Positions 1 through 5,746 of a DNA stretch of 7,381 nucleotides are shown here, piece by piece. This DNA is from Gammaproteobacteria bacterium (GTDB taxonomy: Bacteria; Pseudomonadota; Gammaproteobacteria; Xanthomonadales; Marinicellaceae). Where the stretch lies: NCBI GenBank assembly GCA_030426065.1, contig JAUHZH010000104.1:1-7381 (forward strand), given 5' to 3'. Numbering within the stretch: the stretch's first letter is position 1; every line of letters starts with the position of its first letter. A program made the translations under genes and the position numbers. The notes under the pieces are model-generated. The model was not told the DNA's origin. It saw nothing but the letters and a program-made list of their open reading frames with translations, and made no database searches.

Positions 1-3000
1 GCAACTGCAGAGTCAGCGTGGTTGCAAGACCATTGTCGGCGGTTTGCGAGTCCCCAGATTTCAAGTGCTGAACGATCAATCGCAACCGTGAGGCATCTTT
101 GGCAAACAACGTCAAGTCGTGCTGCAGGGTGTGGTTGACACCATTGACAGCAACGGTCAAGTCGACCGATTGGTTGTCCGATCCCAAAGCACGGATTTCC
201 AATTCAGCTGCACCGCCACTGCCCCCATCAATTTGACTCAAACTCAGTGTGCCAGGTAACCGCACCAACTCTCCATGTGAGCTGCTGTCATAATTGAATT
301 CGATGAATTGCGGCACATGAGCGCCACCCGACAAGGCCGCGGCTTCGGCTTGGATGATGTTTCCTCCTGCTGTTGAAAACACCGTTTCAAGTGTGGCTGC
401 CGACCCATCATGCAAATAGGGCGCGGTCTCCCAAACACCGAGCAAGGTGGGTGTGTCTATGCCAGTCAATACACCGCCCAGGCGCTGTCCTGAACTGTCG
501 CGCAAGGTGCCCACATCATGCAAATTGGGGTTGGTACCCAACTGACTGTCCGTGAAATCGTTGCCTGGTAAGTGGCAGCTGCCGCAGTTTTGTGTCGCAA
601 AAACCTGAGCGCCATTCAAAGCAGCGGCTGTTAAATTGCCGTTGGCATCACGGTAAGGGCTTTGGGGTATGGTTTGCCCATTGAGGGACGTGACGTAAGC
701 ACTCAATTGGTCCAACTCAACTGCAGTCAGGGCATTGGCAGCACCCAACGGCGGGTTGGGCGAGGTGCCATCAGGCAAAAAACCCAGCCCGCCAAAATGA
801 TTGACGATGTCCAAAACAAAGTCTTGAATTTCATCGAAGTTGGCGGTCCAGTGCACGTTACCGTGGCCCATGCCGCGCCTGCCTCTGAGGTCTGTGGTGT
901 TGCGGAACCCTTCTCCACGTTGGGTGAAATCCCAAACACGACCGTCGTGTGAACCATCCAAATGGCAGCTGGCACAAGCAATGTATCCTTCGAAACTCAT
1001 GTCGTTGTGTCCTTCTGGGTTGTTGCCAGCAAAGTAAAAGATTTGTTTGCCTGCCAATTCATCGGCAGACAAGGCTTCATTGCTGACTGTAGAGACTGAC
1101 TGTGAATTCAATTGAACCGCACCGGAGTGGAAGAAATCATTGAGCTCAAAAACGGTCAAATCTCGGCTCATGAAGTTCTTCACCCACAACTTTTGTTCGC
1201 TGCCGTCATACAAAACGGCTTGTGGTGCATCACCAGTGGCCGCTCGCCAAACACTGCTTTGTGCCACGTTGGTGCGGATGGCCAAATCGTCAAACGCAGC
1301 CAAGGTGTTGTTGCCTTGTAAGGTAACAAAAACATAGTCGCCGGTGTCATTGAATGCGAGGGCACTGGGTGAATCGCCGTTGTCCACATCCAAACGGGAG
1401 GGTGTGCCTCCGAAACCGACAAATTCAGGTTCCGCTGGCGGGTTGAGCATCAAATCGATGCGGCCCATCATGGCACGGATGGTGCTGTCGTGTGTGGCAG
1501 CCAAGTTGATTTCGGTTTGTTGCTGGAAGAATTCGCCCCTGAATGTGTCAGCTTTGATGCCTGTATACCACAGCCATTGGTGATCTGGACTGATGGTCAA
1601 TGCCGTGATGTAATTGGGAACACCCGGGCCATCGCTGCCACCCGAATCAATGCCGCTGAGGCCACGGTCTCTCAGCAGGTTGATGGTGTTGTTGATGGTC
1701 ATTCCGCTGGTATTGATTTGCCAAACCACCGCGTGGTTATCACGAGCCAAAAATTCTGCCACATAAAGCATGGATCCATCGCCAGTCAGAGCCAAGGCTT
1801 TGGGTAAAGGGCCCACATCTGTGGCCGCCATCACCTGTTGGGTGTTGGCATTGAATTGAACCACTTGACCGTTTTGAGGGCTGTCACTGGCGCCGTTACC
1901 AAGTGTCACATAAACCCTTTGGCCATTGGCGGAACTGACCACGGCCTGGGGGCGGCTGCCATAACCCATGTCAATCGCTTGGATCAGTTGGCCAGCAGAA
2001 CCCAAAATCAAAACTTGGTTGCTGTCACTCGCTGTGACCCATGCCCTTTGGTTGGCATCTATGGCAACGGACTTGGGATTGATGGATTGGTTGGTGGCGA
2101 GCAGTGCTTTCAAGTTGATTTCATTGACCACAGCATTTGTTTGGCTGTTGATGACGGTGATGCTGTCATTGTCTGGATTGACCACCCACAGTCTGTCAGT
2201 GTTGGTGTTCAAGGCCATCATCCCGCTGTGGGTCGGTGCCGTTTGTGGCGGTGGACTGACCACGGTTTGCGTTCTTGTGCTGGTGACCACAGAGGAAGTG
2301 CCATTGGGTTTGATGTCCCTGACTTGTAACTTGACGTTGAAATGGCCTGTTGTAGTGAATGTGTGGTTGATGGTGGACGTGTTGGTCCAAGCCGTGGTGG
2401 GCGTGCCATCACCCAAAACAAAACGGTACTCAATCGGGTCCCCCTCAGGGTCTGTGGCGTTGGCCGTGAATGTTACCCCTTGGTTGGGTGCTGAAGGGCT
2501 GAGGCTGGATGTGAATGCCTGGATGCTGGGTGCGGCGTTGGTGCCTGAGACCGCGCTACCTGTTGAAAAGCTGAAAGAATAACCTGCTATGCCATTGCCA
2601 GCGGCGTCTTTGATCCCGCCAGCAGGAATGATGACTTCATAGGTGGTGTCGGCTGCGAAATACTGTTTGGGTGTGATGGTCAAAACGCCATCATGTGAAA
2701 AAGAATGCCAAACATCGATGGCTTGGCCACCGACAGGACGAACAATCAGCGATTCACCATTGACGATGGTGAGCGATTCAAGTTCTTCAGCAATCACCAA
2801 ACTGATGGGGGCGCCCAAGGGGTAGTTGTTTTGGCCGTCTTTGGGGATGTGGTAACCGACGTAAGGGCCCGTGGTGTCAGGAGCGCTGTCATGACACCAA
2901 ACACCAATGGCGTCTCTGCCTTGGAAAGAATAACCGCCCGTGATCAATAAATTGCCCAAGGGCAGCAGGTATTGACTGGTGTCTATTTGTCCAGCCACTG

Positions 3001-4009
3001 AACCTGCTGGGCGGTTGTTGCCGACTTCATCCAATTCCAGAACCACTTCAAAGGTTTCCAAATTGATTTTGTGCCGGCGAGTGAAGATGTATTGATCCTG
3101 AGTTTGTACATAAGGCACATTGGTGCCAGCGTTCAGGTCTGGATTCCCAGCCAGATCAAAGGTTTGAATCAGGCGCATGTCAGTCGGGTCGCTGATGTCG
3201 ACGATTTGAAGCAAATCTCGATCAGAACCACCAGCCAACACCAGGTAATCTTGCCAAATGGCGCCGAGGTAGCCACCGATCAATCCATTCAGTCGATCTA
3301 CCAGAATGGGGTCTTGTGGTGGGTCATTGAACACCGGACTGATGTCATAAGCAGCGACACCACGCATGGTGGCGTCTGAGGTGATGAACAGCATGTTGCC
3401 CAACAAGATCGAGTTCCCTGCTATGCCATGGTCTCCCAGTGGCTCCCATTCAGCCAACAATTCGTCGGCACGGTACAATCGAGCCGTTGCCGGGGTGGGG
3501 CCGTATTGGAGCCAATTGAAAGGCACAGACCACGGGTAAAAAATTCGAATGGAACCGCTGTCTGTTGCAGCGGGTTGGTCTTGCCAACTGACCCAGTCGG
3601 GAGGTTCAGGTGCATCCATCAGGTTTACACCGACGCCGGTTCGTTGGTAGGCAGCCCGCCAATGGCTGGATGCATAATCGCCGATCTTGAAATGTCCATG
3701 GTTGCCTTGATTGGCCAGTGACACCAAACCGCTGTCGGCACTCAGAAACAAACTGCCTGGATCATTGAAGTCACTGAATAAAAATTCCCTGACGTCACCA
3801 CCACCGACGTTGTTGGTGTACAAATGGCCATTGTGGTAAACAATGTTGGTGATCCTTTCCATGCCCGCTTGGCGATAGTGTAACGTTCCCGGTGTGCAGG
3901 ACTGGTTAGGAAAAGCAGCCGGAACTTGGGGTATTTGAGCCCACAAGGGTCCTGTGATGATGACAAACAAAAAGGTGCTGATGAAGCGTTTATGGATGCG
4001 GTTACTCAT
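1..4009 (-). CDS. Large secreted multidomain protein: propeller, Ig-like, PKD, YVTN propeller and di-heme cytochrome c (MauG/CCP-like); C-terminus outside window
   Basis: An uninterrupted minus-strand frame of 1336 codons runs off the left edge, so the C-terminus is missing. Residues 1-24 are a signal peptide (basic MSNRIHKR, hydrophobic core, cleavage near PLWA|Q). Residues about 25-377 look like a propeller, with an LVIVD-like motif IVDISDP at 269. Residues 378-485 resemble an SbsA Ig-like (Big_5) domain (DTTGPYV to FSFSTGS), and about 490-588 a PKD domain (DPEGDPIEYRFVLGDG). About 590-962 is a YVTN-type propeller. Two class-I heme sites follow, CASCH at 1012-1016 and CGSCH at 1142-1146, then PYLHDGSAATLE at 1197, typical of the di-heme peroxidase/MauG family. 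From about 1233 a beta-rich segment begins. Likely role: periplasmic or surface redox enzyme; substrate unknown. It lies 51 bases after the dehydrogenase gene, probably in one operon. The start is uncertain: an in-frame ATG at 4024 adds five residues, and neither start has a good ribosome binding site; 4009 has only a weak GAG ten bases upstream. Confidence 0.92.
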   Translation of the reverse strand, partial: MSNRIHKRFISTFLFVIITGPLWAQIPQVPAAFPNQSCTPGTLHYRQAGMERITNIVYHNGHLYTNNVGGGDVREFLFSDFNDPGSLFLSADSGLVSLANQGNHGHFKIGDYASSHWRAAYQRTGVGVNLMDAPEPPDWVSWQDQPAATDSGSIRIFYPWSVPFNWLQYGPTPATARLYRADELLAEWEPLGDHGIAGNSILLGNMLFITSDATMRGVAAYDISPVFNDPPQDPILVDRLNGLIGGYLGAIWQDYLVLAGGSDRDLLQIVDISDPTDMRLIQTFDLAGNPDLNAGTNVPYVQTQDQYIFTRRHKINLETFEVVLELDEVGNNRPAGSVAGQIDTSQYLLPLGNLLITGGYSFQGRDAIGVWCHDSAPDTTGPYVGYHIPKDGQNNYPLGAPISLVIAEELESLTIVNGESLIVRPVGGQAIDVWHSFSHDGVLTITPKQYFAADTTYEVIIPAGGIKDAAGNGIAGYSFSFSTGSAVSGTNAAPSIQAFTSSLSPSAPNQGVTFTANATDPEGDPIEYRFVLGDGTPTTAWTNTSTINHTFTTTGHFNVKLQVRDIKPNGTSSVVTSTRTQTVVSPPPQTAPTHSGMMALNTNTDRLWVVNPDNDSITVINSQTNAVVNEINLKALLATNQSINPKSVAIDANQRAWVTASDSNQVLILGSAGQLIQAIDMGYGSRPQAVVSSANGQRVYVTLGNGASDSPQNGQVVQFNANTQQVMAATDVGPLPKALALTGDGSMLYVAEFLARDNHAVVWQINTSGMTINNTINLLRDRGLSGIDSGGSDGPGVPNYITALTISPDHQWLWYTGIKADTFRGEFFQQQTEINLAATHDSTIRAMMGRIDLMLNPPAEPEFVGFGGTPSRLDVDNGDSPSALAFNDTGDYVFVTLQGNNTLAAFDDLAIRTNVAQSSVWRAATGDAPQAVLYDGSEQKLWVKNFMSRDLTVFELNDFFHSGAVQLNSQSVSTVSNEALSADELAGKQIFYFAGNNPEGHNDMSFEGYIACASCHLDGSHDGRVWDFTQRGEGFRNTTDLRGRRGMGHGNVHWTANFDEIQDFVLDIVNHFGGLGFLPDGTSPNPPLGAANALTAVELDQLSAYVTSLNGQTIPQSPYRDANGNLTAAALNGAQVFATQNCGSCHLPGNDFTDSQLGTNPNLHDVGTLRDSSGQRLGGVLTGIDTPTLLGVWETAPYLHDGSAATLETVFSTAGGNIIQAEAAALSGGAHVPQFIEFNYDSSSHGELVRLPGTLSLSQIDGGSGGAAELEIRALGSDNQSVDLTVAVNGVNHTLQHDLTLFAKDASRLRLIVQHLKSGDSQTADNGLATTLTLQL

Positions 4010-4034
4010 GAATGGGGTACTCATTGCTGCGTTT

Positions 4035-4053
4035 AAAAAAAAGTGATTTTTTT
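4035..4053. repeat. A8/T7 dyad between the dehydrogenase and cytochrome genes
   Basis: Eight A (4035-4042), the spacer GTGA and seven T (4047-4053) form a pure A:T inverted repeat in the short gap between the two minus-strand genes. As RNA it could form only a weak 7-bp A:U stem. It has no GC stem, so it is unlikely to be an efficient intrinsic terminator. On the coding strand the eight T's sit just upstream of the cytochrome gene starts, where a U-rich leader could stand in for the missing Shine-Dalgarno sequence. That role is inference. Confidence 0.45.
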
Positions 4054-4060
4054 GAAGGTT

Positions 4061-5239
4061 CTATTCAAAACCATCTGCGAAAATCAAATCGTCAGGGCCG
4101 GTGATTTTCAATAAGCCTGACCAAGCAACGGCATGGAGTTCACCGTTTTCATCTTCCCCCATTCCCGTGACGGCAAAACCACCCACCAATGTGCCCATGT
4201 TAAAGACTTGCCAATTGTTGTTGACTTGGCGGGCAGCAAAAAAAGTGCCATCACACCAATCTGTGAACAGGTACCAGCCGGACAAGCCTAGGTAATCTTG
4301 GCCGCGGTAGCGGTATCCGCCAACAGCGGTACAATAATTGGTCCCAGGTTCGGTATGTGACAATGCAGCCAAGGGCAGTGTGTTGGGGTCAGTGACGTCA
4401 CATCCTTGAACGCCTGAAAAATCGGGCCCTTCAAAACACGGCCAGCCAAAATTTTCTCCGCCCATGCTGGTGGCAGGGACATGGTTGAACTCTTCCCAGC
4501 TGTCTTCGCCGACATCCCCAATGAATAAATCACCTGAAACGCGGTCAAAAGAAAAACGCCAAGGATTGCGCAAGCCCGTGACCCAAATTTCATCAGCGCC
4601 GCCGGTGCCAACAAAAGGGTTGTCTGCAGGAATGGCGTAGTTTCTGTCAGGTTCGGCTGGAAAATCGTCGCTGTTGACATCAATGCGCAAGATTTTTCCC
4701 AATAAGCTGGTGGTGTTTTGAGAAACCATTGGGTCACCGCCACCGTCTCCTGAACTGATGTACAAGTAACCATCCGCCGGTCCAAAATGCAAATCGCCCC
4801 CGTTGTGAGAGCCAAAAGGTTGTTCGAAAGTCAAAATGGTGAAAGCAGAAGCAGGATCAGCCACATTGGCATCTTGCGCTGACACACTGTAGCGTGCCAC
4901 CACAGTGTCACCTTGCGCGTCTGTGTAATTGACGTAAAAAAAGCCATTGCTGGCATAATTGGGGTGAAAAGTCAGTCCCAACAAACCCCGTTCACCGCCA
5001 CTGGTGATGACGCCACTGATGTCTAAGAAAGGGGTGGGCAAGTGAACGCCGTTTTCAACCACTTTGATTTGGCCACCTTGTTGGGTGACAAACAACCGGT
5101 CGCTGCCGTCACCGGCGTTGGTGACACTGACCGGCGAACTGAAACCGCCAGCCACATCTTCTGTTCCTAAAAATGCCGGCTGGGCCATTAAAATGTTCCC
5201 GCACAACAGCGACACCAGCCCAAAAAGCAGCTTGGTCAT
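4061..5239 (-). CDS. Secreted PQQ-dependent sugar dehydrogenase-like protein (GSDH family)
   Basis: A 392-residue protein of the glucose/sorbosone dehydrogenase family, six-bladed propellers that oxidise sugars or related alcohols in the periplasm using PQQ. Family motifs in order: ERGLLGLTFHP (83-93), SHNGGDLHFGP (from 144), YISSGDGGG (160-168), LLGKILRIDV (179-188), GLRNPWRFSFD (222-232), GENFGWPCFEG (261-271). His145 in SHNGG matches the catalytic histidine of soluble glucose dehydrogenase, and Arg224-Asn225 match its PQQ-contacting RN pair. Residues 1-19 are a signal peptide (cleavage near LMA|Q). Four mature cysteines (268, 280, 303, 329) could form disulfides. The chosen start has GGGAG at 5247-5251, seven bases upstream; an in-frame ATG at 5275 lacks this and would add 12 residues before the signal peptide. 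The protein ends in LIFADGFE, a tail outside the catalytic fold. The true substrate is unknown; Asd/YliI-like aldose dehydrogenases are the closest familiar relatives. Confidence 0.94.
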   Translation of the reverse strand: MTKLLFGLVSLLCGNILMAQPAFLGTEDVAGGFSSPVSVTNAGDGSDRLFVTQQGGQIKVVENGVHLPTPFLDISGVITSGGERGLLGLTFHPNYASNGFFYVNYTDAQGDTVVARYSVSAQDANVADPASAFTILTFEQPFGSHNGGDLHFGPADGYLYISSGDGGGDPMVSQNTTSLLGKILRIDVNSDDFPAEPDRNYAIPADNPFVGTGGADEIWVTGLRNPWRFSFDRVSGDLFIGDVGEDSWEEFNHVPATSMGGENFGWPCFEGPDFSGVQGCDVTDPNTLPLAALSHTEPGTNYCTAVGGYRYRGQDYLGLSGWYLFTDWCDGTFFAARQVNNNWQVFNMGTLVGGFAVTGMGEDENGELHAVAWSGLLKITGPDDLIFADGFE

Positions 5240-5246
5240 ATTCTCT

Positions 5247-5251
5247 CTCCC
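5247..5251 (-). promoter_or_regulatory. Ribosome binding site fixing the dehydrogenase start
   Basis: On the minus strand GGGAG, followed by AGAGAAT, ends seven bases before the ATG at 5239. This supports 5239 over the in-frame upstream ATG at 5275, and it places a normal signal peptide exactly at the N-terminus. Confidence 0.8.
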
Positions 5252-5318
5252 GTTTCTCAATGTGTATACAGCCATGTGTTTTGTTTTTGTGGCTGGCTGC
5301 TTTTTCTCAGTCTATTAA

Positions 5319-5333
5319 GCACCAAAGTGGTGC
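5319..5333. promoter_or_regulatory. Perfect dyad GCACCA-AAG-TGGTGC upstream of the dehydrogenase operon
   Basis: A perfect 6-bp inverted repeat with a 3-base spacer, about 80 bases upstream of the dehydrogenase start. It could be an operator for a dimeric regulator or a small hairpin in the leader. Its right arm begins the sequence TGGTGCGTCCATAGGC, which recurs in similar form at 5703-5719 near the efflux gene start. Confidence 0.4.
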
Positions 5334-5343
5334 GTCCATAGGC
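5328..5343 (+). repeat. Copy 1 of motif TGGTGCGTYCAT(C)AGGC
   Basis: TGGTGCGTCCATAGGC. It matches TGGTGCGTTCATCAGGC at 5703-5719 except for one C/T change and a one-base gap. Each copy is on the upstream side of one of the two divergent operons and each overlaps a dyad. A shared regulator site is possible; chance similarity is not excluded. Confidence 0.4.
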
Positions 5344-5394
5344 CATGGCACGAACGGTTTGATTTCTGTCTTCAAAGGTTAAAACGCATGATGC

Positions 5395-5424
5395 ACATTA
5401 ACGAAAACATTAAAAAGACATTAA
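5395..5424 (+). repeat. Three phased ACATTAA direct repeats
   Basis: ACATTAA occurs at 5395-5401, 5407-5413 and 5418-5424, with start-to-start steps of 12 and 11 bases, close to one helical turn. Direct repeats at about 11-bp spacing are the usual binding arrangement of OmpR/PhoB-type response regulators, which makes this a candidate operator. The third copy overlaps the ribosome binding site of the small ORF, so bound protein would probably repress rather than activate if it acts there. The AT-rich setting raises the odds of chance. Confidence 0.35.
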
Positions 5425-5437
5425 GGAGATAAGTACT

Positions 5438-5485
5438 ATGGAAAAAAAGAACAAAGTCGGCGCCAACTTTACCATGAAATTTTAG
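5438..5485 (+). CDS. Possible 15-residue small protein or leader peptide
   Basis: A very short ORF encoding MEKKNKVGANFTMKF, ending in TAG. The support is a strong Shine-Dalgarno sequence, TAAGGAG at 5422-5428, nine bases before the ATG; it is better than that of the adjacent cytochrome gene. The peptide has a basic front (EKKNK) and then alternating V, A, F, M and F ending in phenylalanine, the pattern of a terminal outer-membrane beta-strand (the BAM recognition signal). It might be a genuine micropeptide, a leader peptide for the efflux operon about 260 bases downstream, or a relic of a lost outer-membrane protein gene. I do not recognise it, and chance cannot be ruled out at this length. 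Confidence 0.3.
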   Translation: MEKKNKVGANFTMKF

Positions 5486-5496
5486 CGCATAGGTTG

Positions 5497-5524
5497 TTTG
5501 GAGACTGTGACTGACTTCTCCAAA
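5497..5524. other. 8-bp inverted repeat (hairpin or operator) just after the small ORF
   Basis: TTTGGAGA (5497-5504) and TCTCCAAA (5517-5524) are perfectly complementary with a 12-base loop. It starts 12 bases after the stop of the small ORF. There is no T-run after it, so it is not a classic intrinsic terminator on either strand. It may be an RNA hairpin ending or stabilising a short transcript, or a protein-binding dyad. Confidence 0.4.
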
Positions 5525-5692
5525 TAGGACTTTGTGCTGATAAAAAATGGTAGAAATTCGATGGGCTCTTCCGTTTTTCCTCATCAATCCCTGACTTTTT
5601 GCCCATGTAATCTGTGATTGATTCATGTTCAAATAATATAAGAGCGTAGGGGTTGAACGCGTGATGAACGATTTTTTATTTAATTTGTAACC

Positions 5693-5711
5693 AACGCCTT
5701 TTTGGTGCGTT
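5693..5711. promoter_or_regulatory. Dyad AACGC-N9-GCGTT upstream of the efflux operon
   Basis: A 5-bp inverted repeat with a 9-base spacer containing five T's, extendable by a C:G pair if one T is bulged. It ends 35 bases before the adaptor start codon. Its right half overlaps copy 2 of the TGGTGCGTYCAT motif. It could be a regulator site close to the promoter or a leader hairpin. Confidence 0.35.
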
Positions 5712-5719
5712 CATCAGGC
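5703..5719 (+). repeat. Copy 2 of motif TGGTGCGTYCAT(C)AGGC
   Basis: TGGTGCGTTCATCAGGC, the near match of 5328-5343. It ends 27 bases before the adaptor ATG, so it would lie at or downstream of the efflux promoter, a normal position for a repressor site. Confidence 0.4.
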
Positions 5720-5746
5720 AAATAGACACAATAGATGGGGAATACC

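Larger units (their letters stand above)
5240..5746. other. Divergent intergenic region between the dehydrogenase operon and the RND efflux operon
   Basis: About 500 bases without a convincing long gene. It must hold the promoters of both divergent operons. I found no strong sigma-70 pair. Weak candidates are TTGAAC at 5653-5658 with the AT-rich TATTTAAT around 5677-5684 (plus strand), and the palindrome TGTATACA at 5263-5270 as a -10-like element for the minus strand. It also contains the 15-codon ORF, the ACATTAA repeats, the dyads and the twice-occurring TGGTGCGTYCAT motif listed separately. The sequence is visibly richer in A/T runs than the flanking genes. Confidence 0.7.

Noticed and set aside
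1838..2329. Plus-strand open frame of 163 codons
   Set aside because: It is also antisense to the YVTN propeller region, with no ribosome site or domain; a shadow of the real gene.
1968..2582. Plus-strand open frame of 204 codons inside the cytochrome gene
   Set aside because: It lies antisense to a continuous 1336-codon frame with clear PKD and propeller motifs, and its translation shows no recognisable domain. It is a shadow frame.
4061..4099. Lipoprotein or GlyGly-CTERM/LPXTG-type anchor on the dehydrogenase
   Set aside because: The signal peptide cysteine (Cys13) lacks a proper lipobox, and the C-terminus has no Gly-Gly, hydrophobic helix or basic tail.
4288..4815. Minus-strand open frame of 175 codons overlapping the dehydrogenase in another frame
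   Set aside because: The dehydrogenase frame carries all family motifs through this stretch; the alternative frame has none.
5239..5275. Upstream ATG at 5275 as the dehydrogenase start
   Set aside because: It would put 12 extra residues before the signal peptide, while the ATG at 5239 has a well-placed GGGAG.
5583..5622. ATCAATC and GATTGAT as a possible terminator stem
   Set aside because: A 7-bp AT-rich stem with a 26-base loop and no T-run after it is too weak to call.
5372..5632. Minus-strand open frame of 86 codons in the intergenic region
   Set aside because: There is no ribosome binding site before its ATG, the composition resembles translated AT-rich spacer, and no domain is visible. 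A real small gene is not excluded but is not supported.
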